Shown here piece by piece: positions 9,810-22,140 of a stretch of DNA of 64,000 nucleotides. A program made the position numbers and the translations under genes. The notes below the pieces were generated by a model, which had not been told where the DNA came from, searched no databases, and saw only the letters and a program-made list of their open reading frames with translations. Numbering within the stretch: the first letter of the stretch is position 1; the number at the start of each line of letters is the position of its first letter. The DNA is from Azolla caroliniana (taxonomy: Eukaryota; Polypodiophyta): the NCBI GenBank assembly GCA_043228905.1, contig JBHGNT010000003.1, positions 25,048,001-25,112,000 on the forward strand. The letters are read 5' to 3'.

Positions 9810-12800
9810 AGTTTACCTAGCCCAGAGACTTTGAGCATGGACATGATATAAGCTAGTTACGCCTCCATGATAGATAGTTTACCCCTACTCAGGACTTCTC
9901 CAAGGGGGGATGTAGTTCCAGTCTACTAGCCTTCGAAGCTACTAGATATGTGTCCATGTGCGTATGTATGTATCTCTTTTTATACAATTTGTCTTAGAAA
10001 TTAGAATGTATATTTTCACTCGGTTCAACAATCAACTGCTACTACTTAGGCGAGGTTATCATTGAACTTTGTGAGGTTTTTTGGAACCGGTAGTTAGTTC
10101 CGACATGTTAGGTGGAAAACCTTTCTCACACTAGAGTTGAGTCAAATGGTTGAGTTGATCTTGCATAATGACGGGTACATGCACACTTTGATCCTCCTTG
10201 ACCGTCATCTTGTTTAAAGTAAGGTTGCAATCTAGCTTCATTGTTGATGCGTTATATATAATCTGTTTGGCATAGTCTCCATCAATTAGCAGACATTAAA
10301 CTCAGAACCGAGCTATCGTATGTAGATATGGAGATATCGTAACGTCTCCAAATGTGTTGGCTTGACATTTGAAGCCAACACCTTCAAGACTATGAAACTT
10401 CACTTTCCAATTTCAAGTGACAATATCCTAATTTAGATGAGACTTATAACATCTAACCACTGTGCTCATATGCCCACTAGAAACCTCAATGTTCAAGTAG
10501 TTCAAGTATCAATAGTTTTTGAGATGGAGGGGGGGCTTCGTGGTTCCATCTTTTACATTTGGAAGAGTTATTATAAATACTTTCAAGAAATATGCTCCAA
10601 ATCGACCCATTATGAGTATATAGAAAATGAGAGATGGAGGTTAAAACAAAGATAATATATATTTTTTATCTTTGGACAATACCATATGCTCGAGTAATAT
10701 TGTCCCCGATATAATGCTAGCATTAAATTGTGCAACTTGCAGGATGAAGACACCAATGCCAACCTTTAAGTAGGCGAAACGTTACCACCTAAAGCTCCTT
10801 TCGGAGACAAGTTTCTTATATCTACATAATTCTACAAATCTAGATGAGTTCGGGCATATGCTAGCACATCTACCATTTCAAGTCCATCATAATCCTTTAC
10901 ATAAGACTAATTTGTGAGATTATGGTGGGCGATTGCTCGCCTAAGAATTTGAAATGGTAGAACTGCTCTAAGACCCATGATCTTTACAAGTTTAGCATCC
11001 AAAGAAACAAGGAGGGCTTGGTTAGGTTTCTAGGTCAAGCATTAAACAAATCATGGTATCATTTGGAAAAATAAAATGTGTAAGCATCTAGTTTTTGGTA
11101 CAAACCAAGAAAGATATTTGTTGGAAACTATACCTTTGTCTAACCTCATCAATGATAATCAATGTTAAAGTGAAACAATTGTGCATGGTACTGCCTCTAT
11201 TGCTAGGCAATGAGGAGTTTGCCCATGAACTCTTCCATATTAAATGTTTAGTAAATTTCTATATTCTTACATCAACTACATTAACATTCTTGACTTCTCC
11301 CATCTAATCTCTTGAATCAAAGACAGGCGAATATGTAATAGTGTGGCAATGTACAACATTCGGCTAGCCCCAAATTGACCTTCGACTTTTCAATTGGAGG
11401 GGAAGTACACATTTTGCTAATCGACCCGACCATCAAGCTTTCATTGTACATTTTGCAATCAATCCTAATTTTAGAACTTCCAAACCAAACCACATGCATT
11501 ATGATCTTGTGTACGTACCTTCTCTTTTTATAATAGGTATATTTTTTTGTGTCTAACTTCCCAATGCTTTACCTTTGAATAGGCTCCCATCATGCAAGTG
11601 CATCATGCCCAGAGTAGAGCCAGGTCTCGCTCGTATAGGTGTTTTTTAAGCTTTCGACTCAAGCAAAATTCTCATATAAGAAAAATACAATATATGTGAC
11701 AAGATTTATATCAAGATTGTGTATGTTTTATCCAAGTAAATTAAGAGAGACATCATTGACTTGAACATTTCAATTTCACCTAGGATTTTGAGTGACCCTT
11801 GCAAGTGATACATACCATAAGAAAGTCAAACAAAGTGGTGTTCAAGTAACAAATATATGGAAACATTGAACAAGGTTGTTCAAAAAACATTATGATGTCC
11901 AAAAAAATCTCTGAGACTACGTGCAATTTCTTTTGGAATTGCTTGCAATGTATCATTATTCATACATGTAAAACATTCCTCATCCAAACAATGATTTAGT
12001 GCACAATCTTACAAAAAATTAGTGGCAATGATAATTGCTTGGGAAGAGAGTTACTAATGACTTCGGAAATGAGTTCCCTTCCAAGGTTAGTTCATGCCTT
12101 GAGGTCACCATGTTCAAACAATTGTATCCAATGGATTTAGTTTGAAGGTTGTATATGCTTAGCTAATCTTGCATCGACAATCTTTTGTATGTGATTCTTA
12201 CTAGAAGTTGTATATTGCTAGGAAGAAATGTAGGTACATAATAAAGCCTAACCAAGATTTCGTTTGATTTACTACATTCACTAACATTGATACTTATACC
12301 ACGCCTTCACCATAAAAGTTTGTACAATTAATATACGTAAATATTTTTTGAAGATATTCACATTCCGAAGATATCATCAATAAGACTTCATTTAAGTCAA
12401 ACTTATATGATGAACGTTATAGTGGCTTGTATTAAGTACTGATAATAAAGGCACTTATTAATAGCACTTAACGTATTCCATAGCGAAAAAAATCTCATGG
12501 CATGGTTTTTGGATGTGGAAAGACTTTGTAACTCATCACAAAGCTGAACTTCCATAGCACCCACGTAACAATTTGATATAAAAGGGCACTTGTGGAAACT
12601 ATAAAATATGCTCATAAAGTTAGTTGACTCTATCATCGATAACTTACTATCGATCAAATAAATCATACTATAAATACGCGATATGCCATTAGTTACATGA
12701 ATTCCACACATATGCAAGCATATAGCTGAGGTCATGCTTATTAAAACTTGGTCATCATATATTGAAGGAACATCCATAATATGTAAGTCTAGCAAGGGCT

Positions 12801-13480
12801 TGGGCATTGCACGTGTGATAAACGTCAAGAGTAGCCTTGCTATATTAGTACATGACCCACCGTCACCACTAACCTAGATAGTTCATTACAGGCACACTAA
12901 AACACTAACACACTCATGGCACAACACACAACAACTAGCCAAGAATGTAGATTAATTTATTTGTAAAGTGAAAAGCAATCTTGAGAGAAGAAGATCGACT
13001 CTAGCCGATGCCCCACGGTACAATCCTAGATTAGGCTACATTGCATTTTAAAGTAGTGACATGTAGAATCCAGATGCCGAATGATCCTTTACAAGGAAGG
13101 CTTTGATGGCATTGTTTCAAACTTACAAGGTTTCATAGCATTCCTGAGGCTCAAACTGAAGCACACGAAACATCTGAGATATCCTCTTTATATAATAAAG
13201 CAATACATTTGGGGTACTTTTTGTTGGAGGAGGAGAACCTTCTTTACAAACACAACACACACAGACACACGTGTTTACACACAACTACTACAAAAATTCT
13301 TACACGTGTGAATGTACCCTTACACCAAATCCTTTCTTTTTGTCCACTAGTACTTCTTTTTCCTCTGATTGTTTTGTTTTGTTTTTTTTTTATTTAACTT
13401 GGATTGCGTAGGTCAAAAGTGGATAAATAAACAATAAATATTCAATAACAACAATAAATCATAAATAATAAATAAGTGTA
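9810..13480. other. Gene-poor interval
   Basis: No recognisable gene. Frames up to 141 codons (for example 12403-12828, minus) show no family features. The only structured items seen are the fold-back near 10869-10961 and weak (CA)-rich sequence near 13250-13300. Decayed transposon sequence is likely but cannot be assigned. Confidence 0.4.
10869..10961. repeat. Fold-back with 13-bp perfect outer arms
   Basis: TCTACCATTTCAA at 10869-10881 is the exact reverse complement of TTGAAATGGTAGA at 10949-10961. Inside, CCATCATAATC pairs with GATTATGGTGG with one G-T pair. The right arm carries its own small hairpin GGCGA-TTGC-TCGCC. The element could be a miniature transposon, an RNA hairpin precursor or a chance palindrome. 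Confidence 0.55.
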
Positions 13481-13513
13481 TACATTAACTAAAGCATGTT
13501 GAATAGTTGTGCA

Positions 13514-13516
<3 letters not shown>

Positions 13517-13560
<44 letters not shown>

Positions 13561-13585
13561 TTGTGATTGTGATTGTGATTGTGCC
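13517..13585. repeat. (GT)n microsatellite with (GTGATT)n tail
   Basis: About 20 GT units are followed by three GTGATT-type hexamers. No gene is nearby. Confidence 0.85.
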
Positions 13586-13689
13586 CATATAACTAAATCC
13601 ATGGGCTTTGGAAATTCTACAACCACAACCACACGACTTTGTAAAGCCACTCTTTCTCTGTATAGTTGTGCACAACAAAGTTGACCGAC

Positions 13690-15900
13690 AAGAGAAGACG
13701 ATGCCTGAACGCCATGCTCCAAAGAGTAAAACGAAGTTAAAATTATGGAATCACGTGGAAACTCTCAAGAATTTGTAAGGAATGAATGGTCACAAGTGGT
13801 TATAGACCATCACGGTTTCTAGTATAAGCTCAAGTACGAAGCTGCAAAATAATGATTTATAGATTTCAAGTAAATCAATACCGGAAACAAGAATCTAAAA
13901 TGCCCACAAAGTGTTCTGAAATGAGGGATAACAAGTCCTTGTGTTTGGCACTATCTCTCCAATGGAGGGTTGTCTATTGTTCTAAGAAACAAGTTTTGAA
14001 TTTATTGTAAAGCATTGGTTTCATTATTAAAACAAATGAGCTTAGGACAGTTGGTTCATTGTTATAACTTGTTCCATCTTTATAAATTATTGCTAAATGC
14101 ATTATCTTCGTGTTATGGGTTTCAAATGTTAATGTGAGCCACATAGCGCATTACAATATGCTTCAAACATAATACCTTGCTATTTTAATGTTAGATGTCC
14201 TTATGTAGGCTATGTATAGGATTAAATATATCATGTCCATTTATGATTTATTTCACTTCACCTAAGCTAACCATATATGTTAACAATGCTATTGTTTCCT
14301 CTCCTTGTGTTGGTAAACCTACTTTCTAGCAACAAATTATTAGTGTGAATTGAGTTCAAACTAAAAGAACACGTTTCATGTTAACACATTATGTGAAAGC
14401 ATTGCCTTTATTGTTGCAAACATGTTTAGCCTAACAAATTTACCAAACTTATTAAAATTATTTATCCTCTCGAATGCCCAACTTGTCAATCGGTCACGTC
14501 TGAAGGAAATATAGGTTCTATTAGAACAATTACAAGGCTGATTAATCCATTTTCTTTTTTTATCAAACATTGATGAATTTGCCCATCCTCTTCTCTTTTG
14601 GGGTTAGCAAAGGGCATATCGGGAAACAAAGAAAAACTCATAAGGTATTTTAAAGCTATTCCCAAGCATCCACAAACAATTTGAAACTTTATTCTCTGAC
14701 TCACTATTGTTGACATTGTATATCTATGTATATCCCTCTATCAATCACTCTCATTTGCTAACATTCAATCCGTCATTCCTTAGAATATGCACACTTGTGT
14801 AGTACTGAATTTGGCATTCATGACTTTGGTTTTGATTTCTCTTGACATTATGCATAGTTTGAGGTTGAAATATGAAGCATTAGACCACTACATTTATTGA
14901 ACTTCCCGATTGTGTCATAATGCTCAATATTTTATTATTCCTTTATGTCGTTGTGTTGCTAAACATGTGTATTAAATAAGCATCTCTAATCAAAATGATG
15001 GCACACATGATTGAACACAACATCAATTTCCATGTAACAATGAAACCCTTTAAAATAGCACAACTAAAGCAAAGCTTAATTCTCATTTCCTGATTTGTTT
15101 GATTTACAAAATCCATGTTGGATAGTTAGTTCTTGATCTCCTTAAAAACACACACTAAGTTCAAAATGCAAACCAAGTTCCTTATATACATAGTTCAGAT
15201 GTAATAATATATCAAAAGAAATTTTAAAAATAATATCATAATAGACGAATTCAATGCTAATCTGAAATTGTACTCCAAAAGAATTGGCAACAAAGAATAG
15301 AGAATTAGAAATAAAAACCAATACAGAAAATGCTCCAAACATTATTGTTACACTTACTCTTAGGGACATTAGATGACCCCATATAGATTTCTTCAATTTC
15401 TCATTCTAGAGATTACCTCACTAATTTCTATTATGTGAATATGAGAACTCAACCCTTTCTTTGCAGCGTTATGGTCTCAAGCATAGAAAATTGGGTTTGA
15501 TGTTGCATTCACTATAAGAAAATAGTTCTAGTTTAATATTGCTTGCTAGCAGATTTCTTCTTGCAAAATAGCTTTAAACCATCAACATTGCCTATTATTC
15601 CTTTGATGTATGATAACATTTCCTTTTAAGAGTCAATGCTAATCAAGAGTAGCAATTCATGCCAAGTTGTTATAACCAAGAGTAGAAATGCATGCCAATT
15701 TGATTTTGAAAATTCAAAATTATGTCATTTACAGTTGTTAGAAGTTCTTTTAGGTATATGAATTTCAACCCGATTCCCAATCCTAAATAGTTGTCTTTCT
15801 CACGTTCAACATTGTATTTGCCTTCCAATTTTAAAGCTCTGTTACATCCACTGACATTAATAACACCCTCTCAAGATATGAGAAGCTTCTTTATAAGGCA
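13690..15900. other. Gene-poor interval
   Basis: AT-rich sequence with no recognisable gene or element. Short minus-strand frames at 14376-14716 and 15142-15396 have no family resemblance. Confidence 0.4.
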
Positions 15901-15906
15901 ATCCCG

Positions 15907-16264
15907 ACTATTTCCTTAACATAGGCTAAAGTACATCACCACAAACTCAAAATCTCATTTGGCACAGCCCAACAATGAGATGTATAATGCACAATATATA
16001 TATATATATGAAACAATGAGATTTCCAATCAAATGATCAGCTGAATATTACAAAATGTGACACCTACATCTAGGAATCAAAACTATTTCCTTAACATAGG
16101 CTAAAGGACATCACCACAAACTCAAAATCTCATTTGACACAGCCCAACAATGAGATGTATAATGCACAATATATATATATATATAAGCAACAATGAGATT
16201 TCCAATCAAATGATCAGCTGAATATTAGAAAATGTGACACAGACCTACATCTAGGAATCAAAAC
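15907..16264. repeat. 175-bp tandem duplication
   Basis: The segment starting ACTATTTCCTTAACATAGGC at 15907 recurs at 16082, a shift of 175 bp. The copies differ at only a few positions (for example AGTACATC against AGGACATC, and a few inserted bases at the right end), so the duplication is fairly recent. Each copy contains an (AT)n run. It lies about 440 bp beyond the stop codon of the methyltransferase gene. Confidence 0.9.
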
Positions 16265-16703
16265 GTACCATCTTCAATCATAATCAGCCGATATGTTTTT
16301 CCCTTCCCTTATTATTACTTTTATTTGCTTTTTCCAGCAAAAATGTGTCGTAAAAAATGAGTCTCATACAATTTAAGACTATCCAATAGTTCAAACAAGA
16401 ATCAGAATGAGGGTCCTTGGCATTCCCATGGGTGTGCATAAACACCACTGTATTAAGTGGCCTCAATGGACACATATATAGACGATCGGAGTATACAAAC
16501 TTCTATAAAGAAGTCAAAGTGGCATATGAGGTAGAGTGGATATTTCTATTAAGACAAAAGTGGATATTTCTATAAAAACCCTGTCAAGAGAGCATGCAAG
16601 CCAACAACAGCATTGATATTTATGCTTTGAGGGTTTTAACTTTCAATACTTTTGGATTTATGACCTTAGCAGTATAGGGTTTACGGTGTAATCCTAACAT
16701 AAA

Positions 16704-19700
16704 TCACAACATTTTAGAGTAACCTGGAGCAACCGGATTTTCATGTTCTCCCATGGCCACATGCATCCATGAGGGTGAGAGAGCGACCACATGGCCGATA
16801 AAGATGAGGGTGGGCGACACAAGTTCAGCCTCGTTAACCTTATCTGGAAGATGTCGCAATTCCGCAAATACCTGCATCAATGATAAGATGTTTAAAAAGG
16901 AAGACAAATAGATTGCAGGAATGTCACAGACTTGCGAATGTCTTCTTTTCTCTCTTGATTTTGTTGTTGGAGAAGGAGAATTTTAACCTTGAAAATGGGA
17001 TTTGAAATACCCACCTATGGCTTTACGGTTGCCATATATAAATAGGATTCCCAACTAGAAGGGGGGAGAAATTGAAACAAAAGAAACTTATAAAGTGTAT
17101 TGAGCCAAATATTACCGTCCGTTGATATACAGTGGTTCCCCTTTCTATTGCTGCAGCCGGCGTGTCAGCAGGAAGACCATTGCTTATGAGTTTGGCAGCT
17201 AGGCTTGGAAGAGTGGATAAGCCCATGTATACAACAAGGGTCGAGTCTGGATCAACTGCTTGCTCCGCAATGAAAAGTGGGTCCACGCTGCCTTTCCTCG
17301 AATGCCCCGTAAGAAACTGGACACTGCAAATAGAAAACTATTATTTAGTATGATTTTACTTGTTTATTTACATTTACATAAGTAAAAGGTCACATTGGAT
17401 TCCAATAAGTTTCTTTCCTTTATATATACGTGTATATAAACACATGTATATGTATATGGATTCCAATAAGTTTCCTTCCTTTATATATATGTATATATAT
17501 ACATACATATACATGTTGTATACAGATAGATGTATGTATATGGTATGTGTATTGTTTGTTTCAAATTGATGTAAGATGGGAGTATTGATTATGGGTTTGG
17601 TCCTTGTAAGTTCCAACCTATTGGCGATGCCTCTGTGTGTTAATGGAATTCCGAGCTCCGCAGCAATACCGGAAGCAGCAGTTATTCCTAGTCCAAAATA
17701 TATATAAAGACAATATATAAAAACATGAAAGTTAATATAAAGATCCAAAAAATAATTCTTAACAAATGCCCACAAAAAATGAAGCTGAAAACAAACTATG
17801 GACAAAAATAAAGTCGAAATCAAAATACTGAATAAAATATGTCAGAAAACAATATATCCACAAAAATAACACCCTTGGGAAAAAGAGCCTAAAAACAAAT
17901 ACTCAACAAAAAAATCAAAAAGAAATTTGAGAAGTGTAAAATAAATAGAGGAAGAGGATGAAGATGAAGAATACCCGGTACAACTCTCACTTGAATGCCT
18001 TTCTGTTGCAAGAAATCCATTTCCTCTCCACCTCGTCCAAACACCTGAACAGAGTAGAATGGCAAAAGATCATGAATATCATTTCCTCTTCCATATGAAG
18101 AACATGCCCTTCAATCATGCAAAACTAATTAAACTAATTTTTTATTAATGACCACTCAAAAAGAAATTGATTGACTATAGGATTATTATTTACCACCAAT
18201 TAAGATTATATGAGTAATCTTAACTCTCAGCCCTTGGTCCCGTATCGAGATAACAGCCATCCATATTGAGGATGGAACAAATCCATCCACATGCAAACTA
18301 GCATATCTCTCAAGCCTTGTAGCCGATTCCTAAATAAGGTTATGAAGTACAATTCAAAATGGAAAAGGAAACCCTACCCGCAGTTGCAAGCATTGTTACA
18401 CTGCTACAATGGTAGCAATGTAACATGAGTTTGCACATATCTCAGATTTCATTCAAAAAAAGAAAAATCCTAATGGTATCTCAGAATATTAATTTGGCTC
18501 CATATGTGGTGGTACTGCATCCTGAAAGGCTGAGCTAAGTTGATCTGGACAGGAGACAACCGCAAGCCTAGTATTTGAAGTATTAAAAGCAGGAAAGTAG
18601 GATTGCTTCCTGCGTTCACAATATGGGACAGTTTGAGGAATGGCGAATCTGGACTATGTATGGGCAAAGCCATTCACATTTTAATAATCCTCTCTCTAGC
18701 CTTACCAATAAGCCTTCTTAATTAGAATTCCTACGTTTGAACATAACATTGCTCATTCTATACCCTATCCTTAAAAGATAGATAGAGCAGCTTATGATGT
18801 CGCACAGTATAAGGAGTGTTCATGAGTCCAACATGAAGTTTAAATTTAAGTCATTTAAATAGTGACCCTGGTTCATAGCTATAGCTCTCATATGCAAAAA
18901 GAGATACTAAGAGATAATCCTTTTAAGGAGCATACCAACGGATCTCCACCTTTCAGCCGAAGAACAATGGCCCCTGCTTCAGCAAAGCTCAGCAGCAGTT
19001 GATGGATTTCGTCCTGAAGACCAATTAGCTATTCATCATTGAGTGTATATTGCAGAATTCTTTTTAATAACCAAATTGAAAAATGACAACAAAACATGGC
19101 AGTAAAAGAAAATTCAAATTATAACAAAGCACGGTGCTAAAGAAAATTTCCATTAAGAATCTAGTACTACTATCAAGAGAAACATTGATATAGATACTAT
19201 GCCATAGTCAATATTAGGCAGGATAGAAACTTGACAATTTTCATCCTGAAGATTAACAAACTCTCATCATAGAGAATCTATGGCTGAATTTCTTGGTACA
19301 AAAATAGAAATAGATAATTACACAAAGCATGATAGAATCAACAAAGTTTCAAGTAGATTCGTCAGTAAGAAGCTATCGCTCAATTTCTTTTTGAGTGCTG
19401 CGATTTAAGAAAAAAAACATAGTAGAGACTAGACATAAAAGGACTATTATTATGAGCATGATCAACAGCTAGCTACCTGAGTGCGGCTGTGATAGCCAGC
19501 CGTTTTACCCACATAAAGAAGGCGGGCCCCAGAGTGAACAAGGTCCAAAATCTCTGTGGAAACAAGACGATCATACAAGACCAAATCCGCTGTTTGCATA
19601 AGCTTTAATGCTTTCACAGTAAGAAGGTCAGGATCCCCTGGTCCCGTTCCAACCAAAAATACATTTCCAAGGCCACGACTATTGACCTCCGCATCATGGT

Positions 19701-20757
19701 GTCTTCGTACTTTAGAGAGGAGGCCAAGAAGTTCCTGAAGCTCAGGTAGACGACTAGCTATATCATGTTCTTTCTCGTTGAGATGAGGGTCAGTATCTTT
19801 AGGATTGTTCACGTGAATTTGGTCTGTTTCCATCAGAAATACATCGAAAATGAGAAATCTCAATTATGGGTAGAAACAAGAAAAACAAGCATCTGATTTC
19901 TCTAAGGATCAGAGAAAAATAGATAGATCAACTGATTTAATTTACTGGTGAAAGGCAAGAAAGACAAAACTGCATATTTTTTCACAGATTCTTCATGCAT
20001 TTCATCCACTTTGCAAACACTCTATATGATGGGTTCACTTGTTCTCTATATGATCTATTCAGCTTTGTGGGCTCTCTAGGGTCAAAATGAGCACCTAAGC
20101 CGACAAAGCATTAGCATGTTCAACGTTCGGCTTCTACATTGACTCTATACATGGCTCTACCTCTATATTTCTGCCATTTTTTTCCAACAGATACTATGAT
20201 AATGTAGCTCTTCTTCGGGATTTCATCCTTAAACCATCTATGCAAGTTATATCCTAAATGATGCTTTGTCTCTAGCTCTGCATTTATTTCCTTTAAAATT
20301 TCATCCAAAAATGATCATCAAACAAATAAAGTGACAACTCGAGAGCCCCATCGATCTGTATTTGACATATACCATACAAAAAACACGCCAAAACAGAGGG
20401 AAACACTTAAAGCCATAAACTGAAGCGCTGTATGAAATCCTAAAACCTAATAAACACCAAAATAAGCAATGGAGATCATTCAAGCTAACTTCAAAGAAAA
20501 GGAAATGGCTTACCTCTCTCACAAGACGAAGGAGGAGGAGGAGGAGGAGGAGAATAGATTAGACCAGGAAGGGAATGTTGAAGCTTTCCACGGCCACAGA
20601 GAGGTTTATCAGAGTGACGCTCGGTGAAAGGAGAAGCAAACCCTCCTTTGGATACCGATAAAGAAGAAGAAGAAGAAGAAGTCGATGACGATGAAGAGGC
20701 GAAGAAGAGCTGATGAGGAGGAGGAAGAAGGCCTGGCAATGAAGCAGCGATCGCCAT
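16704..20757 (-). CDS. UPM1: Uroporphyrinogen-III C-methyltransferase (SUMT), chloroplast
   Basis: Exons on the minus strand: 20757-20514, 19823-19477, 19013-18936, 18044-17975, 17687-17618, 17323-17116 and 16871-16704. Every junction is GT-AG and in phase, giving 394 residues (the Arabidopsis protein is near 370 from memory). The enzyme uses S-adenosylmethionine to methylate uroporphyrinogen III to precorrin-2, the branch towards siroheme, the cofactor of nitrite and sulfite reductases. The Ser-rich N-terminus (to about residue 80) looks like a plastid transit peptide. SUMT motifs follow: [11 protein letters not shown] (140-150), YDRLVS (165-170), [11 protein letters not shown] (187-197), RLKGGDP (216-222), FGRGGEE (225-231), PGITAASG (246-253) and FLTGHSRKG (273-281). 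The methylase core looks complete. An in-frame ATG lies 10 codons upstream (20787), but the chosen ATG has the better context (GCTATGGCG). Confidence 0.95.
17396..17560. repeat. 62-bp duplication and TATATG repeats in the SUMT intron between exons 5 and 6
   Basis: GGATTCCAATAAGTTTC followed by TTCCTTTATATATA occurs at about 17396 and again at about 17458. TATATG-type repeats follow. The intron is only about 294 bp, so the duplication makes up much of it. Confidence 0.7.
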
Positions 20758-20916
20758 AGCTGAATGAATTAGAGGGATGATGGGCAATCATGAAGGCACA
20801 GGTTTCTTGTACTCTAAATCAATGGGTCAACATGCGCGACCTTTCGATCTCTGGAGAGCTCCAAAACTCCATCGTCACATCACACCCAAAAAGAGTAAGA
20901 ATCAGAGACCACACAC

Positions 20917-21084
20917 ACACACACACACTCTCTCTCTCTCTCTCTCTCTCTCTAATTGGGCTCTGTTCTCTCTCTCTCTCTCTACTTCGGATCTGTTCTC
21001 TTTCTCTCTCTCTAGTTGGGCTCTGTTCTCTTTCTCTCTCTCTAGTTGGGCTCTGTTCTCTCTCTCTCTCTAATTCGGCTCTGT

Positions 21085-21142
<58 letters not shown>
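20917..21142. repeat. (CA)n-(CT)n array with tandem CTCTGTTCTCT units upstream of the SUMT gene
   Basis: A (CA) run, then CT runs broken by a recurring spacer (TAGTTGGGCTCTGTTCTC and variants such as TAATTGGG, TACTTCGG and TAATTCGG) at about 36-38-bp spacing for five units, then CT and a second (CA) run. The order CA-CT...CT-CA looks mirror-symmetric. It lies 160-390 bp upstream of the start codon, so in the transcript's direction it is a GA-rich stretch in the promoter or leader. GA-repeat stretches in plant promoters can bind BPC/GAGA factors; a role here is inference. Confidence 0.75.
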
Positions 21143-21143
<1 letters not shown>

Positions 21144-21371
21144 TTGGGCACTATGTATTTGTGAGGGGGGATCCTAGAAACCCTAGAAACCAAGGATATA
21201 CACATTTTTCTCTTCTTTCGTGATCTCGTCGAATCCGCCACATTTCTATACGATGTTTGTGACCTTGGGGTTTCGGCAAATCCTTTGAAACCCTAGAGGT
21301 GTTCGGGAGAAAAACAATGATATCGATCCATTGCATTGCCATTATGTACATATTTAGATGTGTGTGTGTGT

Positions 21372-21780
21372 GTGTCGGATTTGAGGAGACATGAGGCGCA
21401 CACGTGGGTGTCGGTTCCTTGGGTCAAGAGTTGCAATGTGATTGGCTTAGAAGGTCGGGCATCTCCCTCGTGGCATGTGTGTGTCGGATTTGAGGAGACA
21501 TGAGGCGCACATGTGGGTGTCGGTTCCTTGGGTCAAGAGTTGCAATGTGATTGGCTTAGAAGGCCGGGCATCTCCCTCGTGGCATGTGTGTGTCGGATTT
21601 GAGGAGACATGAGGCCCACATGTGGGTGTTGGTTCCTTGGGTCAAGAGTTGCAATGTGATTGGCTTGGAAGGTCGGGCATCTCCCTCGTGGCCACCAGAC
21701 CGGTACACTACACATGAGTGGCCGGTTCCCTTGGTGTATTGATTACTACTTATTGTTATGTTAAGTTGTTTCCAATATAT
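21372..21780. repeat. 109-bp tandem repeat, three left copies before the LTR insertion
   Basis: CGGATTTGAGGAGACATGAG recurs at 21376, 21485 and 21594, exactly 109 bp apart. Each copy includes GGTTCCTTGGGTCAAGAG and GCAATGTGATTGGCTT. The third copy continues into a longer tail (ACCGGTACACTACACATGAG... to about 21780), which is repeated, diverged, at 22549-22680. Before the LTR inserted this was one array with a terminal long-unit duplication. Confidence 0.9.
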
Positions 21781-21877
21781 ACCATTGTTGGTAGACAGGT
21801 CCCTCCGGATGGGAAGGGAGAATAACAGTGCCGACGAACAAACTTGGCCGAGGCCGATAGGCCGAGGCCGAAACGGT

Positions 21878-22093
21878 ATGAACCGGATGGGGAGAACCCG
21901 ACTTCGGAGAGTCGGATGGTGTAGGCCCGATATGAACCGGATGAGGAGTACCCGACTGCGGAGAGTCGGATGGTGTAGGCCCGGTATGAACCGGATGAGG
22001 AGTACCCGACTTCGGAGAGTCGGATGGTGTAGGCCCGGTATGAACCGGATGAGGAGTACCCGACTGCGGAGAGCCGGATGGAGCCCATCGAGG
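21878..22093. repeat. Four 54-bp tandem repeats in the U3 of the solo LTR
   Basis: Units starting ATGAACCGGATG begin at 21878, 21932, 21986 and 22040. Because 54 is divisible by three, frames on both strands stay open and give repeats such as LSAVGYSSSGSYRAYTIR; these are not genes. Units 1 and 3 carry ACTTCGG, units 2 and 4 ACTGCGG. The array therefore grew by duplication of a two-unit block. Confidence 0.93.
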
Positions 22094-22114
22094 CTACATT
22101 TGTAAATAGCCGAA

Positions 22115-22140
22115 AAGTCATATTAGTATAAATATGACTT
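22115..22140. promoter_or_regulatory. TATA box inside a perfect 10-bp palindrome (LTR core promoter)
   Basis: AAGTCATATT-AGTATA-AATATGACTT is a perfect inverted repeat with a 6-base centre, and the TATA box TATAAATA spans the centre and right arm. It lies just 3' of the 54-bp array, where an LTR promoter is expected. Confidence 0.75.

Noticed and set aside
10975-11100. Possible LINE reverse-transcriptase 'GGLGF'-type phrase
   Set aside because: One short resemblance with stops on both sides; not enough to call.
12403-12828. 141-codon minus-strand frame, considered as a PPR-type remnant
   Set aside because: I could not align successive 35-residue repeats; composition alone is not evidence.
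21756-22121. Long open frames on both strands with 18-residue repeats
   Set aside because: They are a by-product of the 54-bp tandem repeat inside an LTR U3; 54 is divisible by three, so no frame is closed.
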